DNA of 64,000 bases from contig NZ_JBIUAG010000040.1 of NCBI RefSeq assembly GCF_044547355.1, positions 1 through 64,000 of the forward strand. Reading direction: 5' to 3'. The DNA comes from Kutzneria sp044547355. Its GTDB lineage: Bacteria > Actinomycetota > Actinomycetes > Mycobacteriales > Pseudonocardiaceae. Below, one piece after another: positions 38,323-47,518 of the stretch (position 1 is the first letter of the stretch; every line of letters starts with the position of its first letter). The position numbers were made by a program, and so were the translations under genes. Below the pieces are notes generated by a model. That model was not told the DNA's origin. It ran no database searches and worked only from the letters and a program-made list of their open reading frames with translations.

Positions 38323-38823
38323 CTAGTTGGCGGTGCTGGCGATGGTGCGGGCCACGGCCAGCACGGCGGTGAACGGCGGCAGCCAGTGCCGGCTGAAGGA
38401 CGGGGCGTTGGCCCACCGGACCCGCCCGTAGGGAGTCATGGTGGGCGGCAGCACGATGCTGCTGGGCGAGCGCACGAACCGGATCTCGGACGGGGTGCGC
38501 AGCTGGGCCGGCAGCAACGCCACCAGCTCGGCCAGGAACACCCAGTTCTCCTGCGGGCTGGGGATGACCAGGGTGGGCCCGGAGAGCATGCGGGCCCGCA
38601 GCTCGGCCAGCACGGCGGAGCCGATGCGGGCCGGCATCACGAGCGCGGTGGTGGTCGGCCCGAGCGGCAGCAGCACGCCCTGCTCGGTGACGTTGACCTT
38701 CCAGCCGAGCATCCGGTAGTTGGCGACGACCTCGCCAAGGGTCCGGCCGAAGCTGCTCTCGGGCGGCTGCGGCGGCTGCACGACGGCCTGCGGGGCTCGT
38801 GGCGGCTGGGTCGAGGTACGCAT
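38323..38823 (-). CDS. Conserved hypothetical protein divergent from the XRE/TPR regulator
   Basis: This is a 166-aa protein with no signal peptide. ATG 38823 has GGAGG upstream; the longer frame to 38931 is Pro/Ala-rich noise. The compact domain from residue 25 has FGRTLGEVVANYRMLGWKV, SPQENWVFLAELVALLP and LPPTMTPYGRVRWANAP. Parts resemble small actinomycete proteins I have seen described as primase/polymerase-like, but no catalytic triad is visible and I would not assign it. Divergence from the regulator at 39071 suggests regulatory linkage. Confidence 0.8.
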   Translation of the reverse strand: MRTSTQPPRAPQAVVQPPQPPESSFGRTLGEVVANYRMLGWKVNVTEQGVLLPLGPTTTALVMPARIGSAVLAELRARMLSGPTLVIPSPQENWVFLAELVALLPAQLRTPSEIRFVRSPSSIVLPPTMTPYGRVRWANAPSFSRHWLPPFTAVLAVARTIASTAN

Positions 38824-39070
38824 GGCGGACGTCCTCCCGGGTGGGGCGGTCGCTGCGGCGGTGGCCGGCGGGTTCGTCGCCGGGCGCCCTGGTGTGCCAG
38901 CAGCGTGCGCCGACACGCCGGTCCGTTCCAATCCGTACCCGGATGGGTTGTATCCAGCTGCTGCATCACCGGTCCGGATGAAGGGTCGGCGGTTTCATGC
39001 ATGAAGTGAATAGACACGCCTCTACCAGCGATTACACTGTGAACACGCTCAGTGACGGGGGCGAGGTGCC

Positions 39071-40618
39071 ATGGAACCGGTCGGGTTACGGCAAGCCAGC
39101 ACCGGACGAACATGTCCGTGTGGCGCCCGCATCGCGTCCGACAACTCGGATCGCCTGTGCACCGCGTGCCGCCGCGGCGCGCGGACCGAGGTGTTCGGAC
39201 CACCACCGCTGCCGGAGGGCTTCTGGGACCACCCGGTGCTCGCCGAGGCCTTCGCCGACCAGAACATGGGCGTCCTGATCGGAGCGTACCGCCACCATCC
39301 CCAGCATCCGCACCGGATCACCCAGGATCGGATGGCGGGCTGGCTGGGCATCAGCCAGGCGCAGCTGTCCCGGTACGAGAACGGCGAGAACCCGATCGAC
39401 CGGATCGACAAGCTGCGCGCGTTCGCCGAGGTGCTCGGGGTGCCGCCCGAACGTCTCTGGTTCGACCGCACGGGTCCTCCCCGACCCCGTGACCCCGAGG
39501 GCTCAGGAGCCCAGGACGTCTTCACGCCGTCCTGGGACGCGTTGAGCACTGCCCGGTCCGTCGAAGAGGTGACGAGGAGCGACTTGACTCTCAGCAGAAG
39601 GGCGGCGCTGACCGCAGGCGCCGCGGTGACGGTAGGACCTGCCCTCGTCGAACCGATGCAGCACTGGCTGACGCCGCTGCAACCGCTGGCCAAGTGGGCG
39701 GCGGGCGGCGCCATCGGAGCCGACGAGCTGGCGGCGATGCGGATGGTCGTCGACGGCCTGCGCGGCTGGTCCGGCGGCGGCGGGATCGCCCGCAAGGCGG
39801 TGCTGGGGCAGCTCAACGAGCTGGCCGAGCGGCTGCGCCGGGCGCCGGACTCGCCCAACACGCAGCAGGCCTTCCAGGTCGGCGCCGAGCTGGCCAAGAT
39901 GGCGGCCAGCATGTCGTTCGACGCCGGCCTGCACGACTCGGCCCAGCGCTACTACGTGCTGGCGGTGCGGATGGCCAAGGCCAGCCGCAACGAGCCGTTC
40001 GGCGCGCTGTGCCTGGCCTCGATGGCCCGGCAGATGTTCGACCTGGGCCGGCCCGAGGACGGGCTGGAGCTGGTGCAGCTGGGCCAGTACGGCACCCGCC
40101 GCACGGCCACGCCGGGGCTGCGGGCGCTGCTGCACACCCGCGAGGCCTGGGCGTACGCGCTGATGGGCCGGGTGCACGAGTTCCACCGGGCGGTCGGCCA
40201 CGCCCAGGAGTGCTTCGCCGCCCGGGACCGGACGACGGAGCCGCGCTGGAACGCGTCGTTCGACGAGGCCGAGATGGAGGGGGTGATCGGGGCCCGGCTG
40301 CGGGACCTGGCCCGCCACGATCCCACCCAGGCCATGCTGGCCGAGCGGCACATCCGCCGGGCGCTGGCGCTGCGCGACCCGTCCAAGGTGCGCAGCCGGG
40401 TGTTCGACGTGATCGGCCTGGCCCGCACTCGGCTGGCCACCGGCGAGCCGGAGGCGGCCTGCGAGCTGATCCAGTCCGTGCTGCCGATGGTGGTGCGGCT
40501 GCGGTCGGGCCGGGTCCGGCGCAAGCTCCAGGACTTCGTCACGGAGTCGGCGCACTACCGCCAGATCAACGCCGTGCGCGAGGTCCAGGACGCCATCCGC
40601 GCGGTCCGCACCGCGTAG
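39071..40618 (+). CDS. XRE-family regulator with zinc knuckle and TPR-like sensor
   Basis: This is a 515-aa cytoplasmic regulator. An N-terminal CPC...CTAC cluster (Cys 15, 17, 30, 33) could bind zinc. An XRE helix-turn-helix spans about 83-130 (RITQDRMAGWLGISQAQLSR). A Tat-like stretch, LSRRAALTAGAAVTVGPALV, sits internally near 175, a common oddity in this actinomycete family. Helical TPR-type repeats fill residues 200-510 (ALCLASMARQMFDLGRPEDG, LLHTREAWAYALMGRVHEFH) and probably sense a peptide or protein. It is followed by palindrome copy 2. Confidence 0.9.
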   Translation: MEPVGLRQASTGRTCPCGARIASDNSDRLCTACRRGARTEVFGPPPLPEGFWDHPVLAEAFADQNMGVLIGAYRHHPQHPHRITQDRMAGWLGISQAQLSRYENGENPIDRIDKLRAFAEVLGVPPERLWFDRTGPPRPRDPEGSGAQDVFTPSWDALSTARSVEEVTRSDLTLSRRAALTAGAAVTVGPALVEPMQHWLTPLQPLAKWAAGGAIGADELAAMRMVVDGLRGWSGGGGIARKAVLGQLNELAERLRRAPDSPNTQQAFQVGAELAKMAASMSFDAGLHDSAQRYYVLAVRMAKASRNEPFGALCLASMARQMFDLGRPEDGLELVQLGQYGTRRTATPGLRALLHTREAWAYALMGRVHEFHRAVGHAQECFAARDRTTEPRWNASFDEAEMEGVIGARLRDLARHDPTQAMLAERHIRRALALRDPSKVRSRVFDVIGLARTRLATGEPEAACELIQSVLPMVVRLRSGRVRRKLQDFVTESAHYRQINAVREVQDAIRAVRTA

Positions 40619-40626
40619 CACCAAAG

Positions 40627-40677
40627 TTTGGAAGGGGGCTTTCCTCCACTCGGAGTGGAGGAAAGCCCCCTTCCAAA
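40627..40677. terminator. 51-nt near-perfect palindrome between convergent genes (copy 2)
   Basis: The 25-nt arms 40627-40651 and 40653-40677 are exact reverse complements around one G. The inner 47 nt (40629-40675) are identical to the palindrome at 2180-2226. It separates the XRE/TPR gene from the 1495-aa gene, both ending within 15 bp. Confidence 0.78.
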
Positions 40678-40689
40678 CATCAAAGGCGG

Positions 40690-43600
40690 TTAGCCGAGGG
40701 AGGCGCGGAGGGTCTGCGCGTCCTTGAGGCGGGTGGCGTAGCCCGGGTTGGCGGCGGCCAGGACGGTGAACTGGTCGACGGCTTCCTGGGCGGCGGTGCG
40801 GGCCTCCGGGAGCTGGTTGGCCTGCTTCAGCCAGCTGCCGAGCAGGAACGCGGCCTCGGCCCAGTACGGCTGGTAGGTCCGGAGATCGGCCTTGGCCAGC
40901 GTGCGGTAGATGTCCCGCGACTCCCGTTCGGCGGTGACGGCGTCGGCGGGCTTGCCGGCGGCGGAGCACCGGAAGCCGAGGTTGTTCAGCGCCCAGGCCA
41001 GCTGCACCTGATCGCCGAGCTGTCGGTAGCCGTCCACGCCTTCACGTGCGGCGGCGATCGCCTCGTCATGCCGGCCGGCGGTGGTCAGGAACGAGCCGAG
41101 CAGCACCGCCGCGTTGGCCGCCTGCGACCGGTAGGCCGAGCCGAGCGACCGGTAGATGTCGCGCGCCTCCTGGGCCGGGGTCGGGGCGTCGGCCGCCTTG
41201 CCGGCCGCGGAGAGCCGGTAGGCCAGGTTGGTCAGCGCCCACGCCAGCTGCGGCTTGTCGCCGAGCGCCCGGAAGATGTCGGCGCCTTCCCGCGACACCG
41301 TCACGGCCTCGTCGTGCAGGCCGGCGCTCTGGTCGAACGAGCCGAGGATCACCGACGCGCTGGCCAGCTGCGACCGGTACGGGTCGCCCAGCGCCCGGTA
41401 GACGTCGCGGGATTCCCGCTGCGCCACCGGGGCATCGGCGGTGCGGCCGGCTGCCGAGAACCGGTAGGCGAGGTTGTTCAGCGCCCACGCCAGGTTGGGC
41501 TTGTCGCCGAGCGCCCGATAGAGGTCCACGCCTTCCTGGGACGGGGCGATCGCCTCCTGCTTGCGGCCGGCGCCGTCCAGCAGCGAGCCGAGGACCACCG
41601 ACTCGTGGGCCAGCGACGACCGGAAGCCCGGATCCGCCTGCGCGAGCTTGCGGTAGATGTCGCGGGACCAGGTCTGCGGCGTCGGCGCGTCGGTTCCCTT
41701 GCCGCCGTTGGCGAACTGGAACGCCAGCGTGCTCAGCCGCTGCGCGAGCAGCTGCATCTTGCCGTAGTCGGCGGGCACGGGCTTGTAGTCGGGCCGCAGC
41801 CACTCCTGGGTGGCGGCCGGGGTGTCGCCGGACAGCTGCCGGGCGTAGAACCGGCTCTCCGACGGCCGGACCACCGCCGGCTGGGCCTTGCCGCTGCCGT
41901 CGTAGTCGGCCGGCACCGGCAGGTCGCCCGGCTGTCCCAAGTGGACGGTCTGCGTCGGGCCGCCGGTCCTCGGCTGCACCGACCAGGTGCCGTCGGCCGG
42001 CCGCCAGAACGCGCTGTCGGTCTTGTGGTCGCCGTCGTAGTCGGCGTCGACCTGGACGGTCGTCGGCGCCGGGTCGATGGGCCCGCCGAGGTCGCCGGCG
42101 TCGGGGTAGGTGGTCTTGATGGCCAGCCACAGGTTCCGCAGCTGGTTCTGGGTGTCGGGCAGGCTCTCGTCGGTCGGCTGCTTGAAGTGCGCCGCCAACC
42201 GCTCGCCCAGCTTGTCCAGCCGCAGCTTGGCGTTCCAGGCCATGCACACCACGAACGGGTCGGCGCTGGTCAGCCCGGGCAGCCGCTCGCAGTCCCTGCC
42301 GTCAGGGCCGTCGAACTGGTCGGACTTCCACGCCGGGATGTCCTTGACCACGTTGGCCGCGGCGGTCAGGAAGGTCCGGTTCAGCACCTCCTGCTGGCCC
42401 TCCCCGGCAGGGAAGTTGGCGATCAGCAGGTGATTGCCGTAGAGCAGGCCCCGCAGCTGGTCGTCGGACAGCGAGGACCGCGGGAAGGCCAGGTCGGTGT
42501 AGGCCCGCATCAGCCGCACGACGTTGGTCATCGGCTCGGCCAGCTTCTTGTCGTTGGTCTCGCTGGCGGCCAGCCGGTAGTAGTCGGCCTGCCGGTCCTT
42601 GAGGAAGGCGGTCACGCGGGCCTTGGCCTCGGCCTCGGTCGGCTCCGAGACCGTGATGGTCGCGCTCTGCTCGAACAGGTTCCGGTAGGTCGACTTCCAG
42701 TCCCGCAGCAGCACCTCGCGCGGATCCGTCTCGAAGTCGTGGCAGGTGGTGAAACCGTTCTGGCTGCTGGTCACGCAGCGCTTGCGCATGATGCTCTTCT
42801 TGACGACGTCCTTGCCCCAGCGGGAGGCCCGGTCCGGACCCTCGATGCTGCAGTCGTCGAAGCAGGTGGTCTGGTTGATCTGCACCTCGAGGTCGTCGTA
42901 GGTGGTGACCTCCGTGCAGGTGTAGCTGTGGTCGGCGACCGGGCACTCGTACTGCACGGTGGACTCGTGCTCGTTCTCGAAGCTCGCGTACCAGCAGACG
43001 CTGTAGCCGGGCCGCTTCGGGTAGCCGACGCGGGCGGGGTTGCCGGGGCGGGGCCCGAAGATGTTGCGCGCCAACAGGGTCGACGTCGGCAGGTCCGAGC
43101 CCTTCATGGTGTTCGGCCGGTCGATGCGCTTGCTCAGGTCGCCGGAGTTGCACATGCTGACCTGGTCGTCGGCGTCGGTGCCGTCGATCGGGGTGACGGA
43201 CTGGGTCGGGCCGGCCCACAGGTTGTACTCGGGGAAGCCCTTGTCGACTGTGATGCTGCGTTCCAACGGCTGGATCTGCTTGGTGAAGTAGTCGACCAGT
43301 TCCTTGGTGTACTCGCCCGCCAGGCCGGTGAACAGCGCGCTGGTCCCGCCGTCCTGGCCCGGCCGGCCGAACTTCTGCGCCGCGGCGACCATGTCCCTGC
43401 CCTGGCCGAGCACCTCCTTGGCCCAGGTCAGGCTGCCCTTGCTCCGGGCAAGGGCCGGGTTCTGGGCCATCATCAGGGTGAGGGCGTTGGCGCTGAGCTT
43501 CCACATGTCGGGGTTGCCGGTCTGGTCCGGCAACCCGATGTTCGCGGCCCACTTGGCGTTGGCCAGGTTGGCCAGGTAGTTCATGGCGCCGTGCGGGCCG

Positions 43601-45177
43601 TACTTGGCCAGCTGGTCCAGCGCGGTCGGGATGTCCAGCGCGGCGGCGTCGGCGATGAACACGCCCGGCGTCGCCGGGGTCTGGGTCCCGGCCAGGTGGA
43701 ACACCTGGTCGGCGTCGGCGTACATCTTCTCGGTCACCGGCTCGGTGGGGTGGGTCAGCCGGTAGTCGATCACGGTGTCGGCGTTCTGCAAGGTGGGCTG
43801 GACCAGCACGCCCTGGAAGCCCTTGGCGGTGTCGGCCCCCAGGGTGCGGAACCGGCTGTCGAGCGAGACGAGCTGCCCCACGATCGCGTCGATGTTGTGC
43901 TTGACCACGTCGACCTTGGCGTCGATGGCGGTCATCTGCTCGTCGATGCGGGTGTACATGTCGGACAGGCGCTGGTCGATCCGCTCGAACTGGGTGAGCA
44001 TGTCGGAGTGCAGCTGCTGGATGTCCAGCCGCAGGCTGTGGATCTCGTCGAGGATCATCTTGTTGATGTCCGGGCCTGCCCCGCCGAACAGACCCACCAG
44101 CGTGGTGATCGCGCCGATAACGTTGCCGGTGAAGGCGACGGTGGCCAGTGAGACCACGGCGCTGATCGCTTGGAACGCCGTGATGCACTTGTTCACGGCG
44201 GTCGCGACCTGGATCGCGCCGTTGGCGAACGCCTTGAGGTCCCTGGCCGCCCCCGGGTCGCCGGTCGCGCCCAGGAACCAGGCCAGGCCGTCGAAGGCGC
44301 TCTTGGCGCCGTCGATGATCTCCTGCCGGCCCTGCTGCTCCTTGTTGAGCTGCTCCTGGGTCTTGCCCGGGTCCGGCTTGGCGTCCTTCATCTTGGACAT
44401 GTCGTTCTTGATCTCGGTCTCGGTGGCCGAGATCTGCTCGCGCATCTTGTCCAGGGTGAACAGCTTGAGCTGGTCGGGCTGGTTCTCCAGCTTGAGGAAC
44501 TGGCCGGCGTCGAAGTACTTCTGGAACTCGGGGATCGCGGAGATCTGCACCGCCGAGCTCTTGGCCCGGAAGCCGCCGCCGACCCGCGAGCCGAGCGCGG
44601 TGAACCAGGCGTTGTCGAACTTCGCGTCGGCCCGGGCGGTGCTGGCCACGCCGGCCCAGACCTCGGACTGCGCGGTCTCGTAGCCGACGTTCCAGGAGTA
44701 CACCTGCAACGAGCTGGACAGGCGGTCCATCACCTTGCCGGACAGCGGCCGGGTGTCCCGGGCCAGCAGCGCGGCCATCAGCTTGTCGATCTTGGGCCCG
44801 GTCACCATGGCGTCGGGCACGCCGTGCAGGGCGATCAGCGCGGCGCCGGCGATCTCGTAGTCCTGGCCCATGGCGGCGCCGTCGGGCAGGGCCTTGTCGA
44901 TCGCCGTCAGCACGATGGCGGCGTGGTCGGCCTGCGCCTTCTCGTCCTTCTCGGGATGAGCGGCCCGCCAGTCCAGCAGCTCGGCGCTGGTGACGAGGTC
45001 CTTGGCGTAGTCGCGGTCCTTGTCGGCGACGCGCACGTAGTCGCCGACAAGGACGTTGGCCAACGCGTTCTGGTCGATCGCGGCGGAGGCCTGCGGGGGC
45101 ACGACCAGCGTGGTGCCCAGAACGGCGGCCGTCAGCAGCCCGCCCAGCACCGCGCGCCGTCGAACGGCTCGCATCAC
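40690..45177 (-). CDS. Giant secreted multidomain protein (1495 aa)
   Basis: I do not recognise the family. A signal peptide with RAVRRRAVLGGLL and AQ/SA-type cleavage near 33 indicates export, possibly by Tat. A helical domain (35-320) leads to a hydrophobic Gly-rich segment (331-367, AISAVVSLATVAFTGNVIGA) and a coiled coil (368-440), the order seen in alpha-helical pore-forming toxins. Then come a globular region, a Cys-rich patch (eight Cys, 676-812), two aspartate-rich repeats like VCBS/FG-GAP (DADYDGDHKTDSAFWRP, PADYDGSGKAQPAVVRP; 1043-1105), and TPR units of about 82 residues (AWALNNLAYRFSAAG at 1230, 1312, 1394). GC-biased codons make it a real gene. Confidence 0.9.
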   Translation of the reverse strand: MMRAVRRRAVLGGLLTAAVLGTTLVVPPQASAAIDQNALANVLVGDYVRVADKDRDYAKDLVTSAELLDWRAAHPEKDEKAQADHAAIVLTAIDKALPDGAAMGQDYEIAGAALIALHGVPDAMVTGPKIDKLMAALLARDTRPLSGKVMDRLSSSLQVYSWNVGYETAQSEVWAGVASTARADAKFDNAWFTALGSRVGGGFRAKSSAVQISAIPEFQKYFDAGQFLKLENQPDQLKLFTLDKMREQISATETEIKNDMSKMKDAKPDPGKTQEQLNKEQQGRQEIIDGAKSAFDGLAWFLGATGDPGAARDLKAFANGAIQVATAVNKCITAFQAISAVVSLATVAFTGNVIGAITTLVGLFGGAGPDINKMILDEIHSLRLDIQQLHSDMLTQFERIDQRLSDMYTRIDEQMTAIDAKVDVVKHNIDAIVGQLVSLDSRFRTLGADTAKGFQGVLVQPTLQNADTVIDYRLTHPTEPVTEKMYADADQVFHLAGTQTPATPGVFIADAAALDIPTALDQLAKYGPHGAMNYLANLANAKWAANIGLPDQTGNPDMWKLSANALTLMMAQNPALARSKGSLTWAKEVLGQGRDMVAAAQKFGRPGQDGGTSALFTGLAGEYTKELVDYFTKQIQPLERSITVDKGFPEYNLWAGPTQSVTPIDGTDADDQVSMCNSGDLSKRIDRPNTMKGSDLPTSTLLARNIFGPRPGNPARVGYPKRPGYSVCWYASFENEHESTVQYECPVADHSYTCTEVTTYDDLEVQINQTTCFDDCSIEGPDRASRWGKDVVKKSIMRKRCVTSSQNGFTTCHDFETDPREVLLRDWKSTYRNLFEQSATITVSEPTEAEAKARVTAFLKDRQADYYRLAASETNDKKLAEPMTNVVRLMRAYTDLAFPRSSLSDDQLRGLLYGNHLLIANFPAGEGQQEVLNRTFLTAAANVVKDIPAWKSDQFDGPDGRDCERLPGLTSADPFVVCMAWNAKLRLDKLGERLAAHFKQPTDESLPDTQNQLRNLWLAIKTTYPDAGDLGGPIDPAPTTVQVDADYDGDHKTDSAFWRPADGTWSVQPRTGGPTQTVHLGQPGDLPVPADYDGSGKAQPAVVRPSESRFYARQLSGDTPAATQEWLRPDYKPVPADYGKMQLLAQRLSTLAFQFANGGKGTDAPTPQTWSRDIYRKLAQADPGFRSSLAHESVVLGSLLDGAGRKQEAIAPSQEGVDLYRALGDKPNLAWALNNLAYRFSAAGRTADAPVAQRESRDVYRALGDPYRSQLASASVILGSFDQSAGLHDEAVTVSREGADIFRALGDKPQLAWALTNLAYRLSAAGKAADAPTPAQEARDIYRSLGSAYRSQAANAAVLLGSFLTTAGRHDEAIAAAREGVDGYRQLGDQVQLAWALNNLGFRCSAAGKPADAVTAERESRDIYRTLAKADLRTYQPYWAEAAFLLGSWLKQANQLPEARTAAQEAVDQFTVLAAANPGYATRLKDAQTLRASLG

Positions 45178-45282
45178 GGATGTCTCCTGGCTCAGTGGTC
45201 AGTGAGCCACAGCATCCCTCGCATATCGCCGCATACCCGCCACAAAGGGACATCGCTGCCCCTTGAGGCATCCACACATTTG

Positions 45283-45756
45283 TCAGTGCGGTTGTGTGGT
45301 GGCCTCGGTGTAGGCGGTCGCGTCCTTGTAGAGGGCGCGCAGGGCCCGCATGGCGGTGACCGCGCGGGCGCCGTCGGCGGCCTGCACGGCCATGATCGAG
45401 ATGTACTCGTCGGCCGGCAGGTCGAGCCGGGCCCAGGCCGCGCCGTCGGGGAAGCTGAGCCCCCGCACCTCGCTCCACTGGTACCGGGTGGCCCCCAGCA
45501 GGTTGCGGACCTCGATCCACTCCGCCCGGGCCCGCACCCGCGGCCGGGTCAGCAGCAGCACGCCACACGCCAGCAGCACGCCCACCATCGCCATGGCGAT
45601 CTGGTCGGACAGCTCGAAGTAGGCGCCGGTCGGGGTGTTGCGCAGCAGGACCGCGATCACCACGAACACGGCGACGAGGCCGACGGCCACCGGCACGGCG
45701 ACGAACCGCACCCGACGGGGCCGAAAGGTGACCGGAGCGCTCACATTCTCGCTCAC
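45283..45756 (-). CDS. PH-domain (bPH_6-like) membrane protein
   Basis: This is a 157-aa protein translationally coupled to ribH by a GTGA overlap. Two TM helices (FVAVPVAVGLVAVFVVIAVLL and MAMVGVLLACGVLLL) are followed by a PH-like beta-sheet domain with ARAEWIEVRNLLGATRYQWS and EVRGLSFPDGAAWARLDLP. The location after the riboflavin genes is conserved in several actinomycetes, but its function is unknown. The longer frame to 45975 overlaps ribH and is spurious. Confidence 0.88.
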   Translation of the reverse strand: MSENVSAPVTFRPRRVRFVAVPVAVGLVAVFVVIAVLLRNTPTGAYFELSDQIAMAMVGVLLACGVLLLTRPRVRARAEWIEVRNLLGATRYQWSEVRGLSFPDGAAWARLDLPADEYISIMAVQAADGARAVTAMRALRALYKDATAYTEATTQPH

Positions 45757-46253
45757 GCCAGCCCCCGATCCGTCCACGGCTTGTGGATGTTGCGCAGCTG
45801 CACGGCGGTGTCCAGGGCGGCGACACACGCCTCGAAACCCTTGTCCTCGGCCGAGGACGGCATGCCGCAGCGGTCCAGCGCCTGCTGCTCGGTGGCGCAG
45901 GTGAGCACGCCGTTGCCGATCGGCGTGCCCTCGTCCAGCGACACCCGGGTCAGCCCGGCGGTCACGGCATCGCACACGTACTCGAAGTGCGGGGTGCCGC
46001 CGCGGATCACCACGCCCAGCGCCACCACCGCGTCATGGTGCTTGGCCAGGGCCTGGCACACCACCGGCAGCTCCACCGCCCCGGCCACGCGGACCACGGT
46101 CGGCTCCTTGACGCCAGCCTTGGCCGCCGCGTTCAGGGCCCGCTCCAGCAGGTTGTTGGTGATCGTCTCGTGCCATCGGGTGGCCACCACCGCCAGCCGC
46201 AGGTCCTCACACCACTGCGGCACCGGGATGGTCGGCCGGCCGTCGCCACTCAT
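45753..46253 (-). CDS. ribH: 6,7-dimethyl-8-ribityllumazine synthase
   Basis: The enzyme condenses 5-amino-6-ribitylamino-uracil with dihydroxybutanone phosphate, the penultimate riboflavin step. The 166-aa product shows TRWHETITNNLLERAL, VAGAVELPVVCQALA, GVVIRGGTPHFEYVCDAV and IGNGVLTCATEQQALDR, all core lumazine-synthase blocks. The ATG overlaps the ribBA stop as ATGA. Confidence 0.97.
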   Translation of the reverse strand: MSGDGRPTIPVPQWCEDLRLAVVATRWHETITNNLLERALNAAAKAGVKEPTVVRVAGAVELPVVCQALAKHHDAVVALGVVIRGGTPHFEYVCDAVTAGLTRVSLDEGTPIGNGVLTCATEQQALDRCGMPSSAEDKGFEACVAALDTAVQLRNIHKPWTDRGLA

Positions 46254-47518
46254 CGCTGCGCTCCGTCATCATCGCTGGAGGATTCGTACTGCTCTAGATG
46301 ATGCAGGTCGTGTCCCATGCGGTCGCGCTTGGTCCTCAGGTAGCGCAGGTTCTCCGGGTTCGGCCATACCGGCAGCGGCACCCGGTCGACCACCTTCAGG
46401 CCGTATCCCTCCAGGCCCACGCGCTTGTCCGGGTTGTTGGTGAGCAGCCGCATCGACTTGATGCCCAGGTCGACCAGGATCTGCGCGCCGGTGCCGTAGT
46501 CGCGGGCGTCGGCCGGCAGGCCCTGGGCCAGGTTGGCGTCCACGGTGTCCGCGCCGTTGTCCTGCAACTGGTAGGCCTGGAGCTTGTGCAGCAGGCCGAT
46601 GCCCCGGCCCTCGTGCCCACGCATGTAGAGCACGACACCGCGGCCTTCGGCGGCGACGGCCTCCATGGCCGCGTCCAGCTGCGGGCCGCAGTCGCAGCGC
46701 AGCGAGCCGAACACGTCGCCGGTCAGGCACTCGGAGTGCACGCGGACCAGCAGGTCCTCGCCGTCGCCGATCTCGCCCTTGACCAGCGCGATGTGCTCGA
46801 TGCCGTCCAGCTTCGAGTCGTAGCCGACGGCGGTGAACTCGCCGTGCGCGGTGGGGATGCGGGCGTCGGCCACCCGGATCACGTGCCGCTCGGTACGGCG
46901 GCGGTAGGCGATCAGGTCGGCGATGGTGATCATCTGGAGCTCGTGCTCCGCGGCGAACACGGTCAGCTCGTCGCGGCGGGCCATGTCGCCCTCGTCCTTC
47001 TGGCTGACGATCTCGCACAGCACGCCGGCCGGCTGGAGACCGGCCAGCTGGGCCAGGTCCACCGCCGCCTCGGTGTGGCCGGCGCGGCGCAGCACGCCGC
47101 CCTCGCGGGCGCGCAGCGGCACCACGTGGCCGGGCCGGTTGAAGTCGCCGGGCACCGACTGCGGGTCGGCCAGCAGCCGGATGGTGTGCGCGCGGTCGGC
47201 GGCGGAGATGCCGGTGGTGACGCCCTGCCGGGCGTCCACGGTCACCGTGTAGGCGGTGCCGCGGGCGTCCTGGTTGGTGTGGAACATCGGCGGCAGGTCC
47301 AGCCGGTCGCACACCGACTCGGGCAGCGGCACGCAGATGTAGCCGGATGTGTAGCGGACCATGAAGGCGATCAGCTCGGGCGTGGCCTTCTCGGCCGCGA
47401 AGATCAGGTCGCCCTCGTTCTCACGGTCCTCGTCGTCGACCACCACGACCGCCTTGCCGGCGGCGATGTCGGCGATGGCCTGCTCGATGGCGGCGTTCGC
47501 GCTGATGGGGTTGCTCAC
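46250..47518 (-). CDS. ribBA: Bifunctional dihydroxybutanone-phosphate synthase / GTP cyclohydrolase II
   Basis: This product supplies both entry precursors of riboflavin. Residues 1-205 form the RibB domain with DDEDRENEGDLIFAAE and the metal-site region GHTEAAVDLAQLAGL. Residues 206-422 form the RibA domain with the zinc ligands HSECLTGDVFGSLRCDCG and the catalytic RGHEGRGIGLLHK. Both active sites look intact. GTG 47518 overlaps the ribE stop; the frame continuing to 47995 is spurious. The product is 422 aa. Confidence 0.97.
   Translation of the reverse strand: MSNPISANAAIEQAIADIAAGKAVVVVDDEDRENEGDLIFAAEKATPELIAFMVRYTSGYICVPLPESVCDRLDLPPMFHTNQDARGTAYTVTVDARQGVTTGISAADRAHTIRLLADPQSVPGDFNRPGHVVPLRAREGGVLRRAGHTEAAVDLAQLAGLQPAGVLCEIVSQKDEGDMARRDELTVFAAEHELQMITIADLIAYRRRTERHVIRVADARIPTAHGEFTAVGYDSKLDGIEHIALVKGEIGDGEDLLVRVHSECLTGDVFGSLRCDCGPQLDAAMEAVAAEGRGVVLYMRGHEGRGIGLLHKLQAYQLQDNGADTVDANLAQGLPADARDYGTGAQILVDLGIKSMRLLTNNPDKRVGLEGYGLKVVDRVPLPVWPNPENLRYLRTKRDRMGHDLHHLEQYESSSDDDGAQR

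Noticed and set aside
39694..44151. 1485-aa open frame on the plus strand
   Set aside because: It overlaps the XRE/TPR gene out of frame and then runs antisense to the giant secreted protein, whose signal peptide, repeats and codon bias show which strand is real.
42302..45826. 1174-aa minus-strand frame overlapping the giant gene
   Set aside because: It is an out-of-frame shadow, rich in Arg/Gly/Pro, with no domains.
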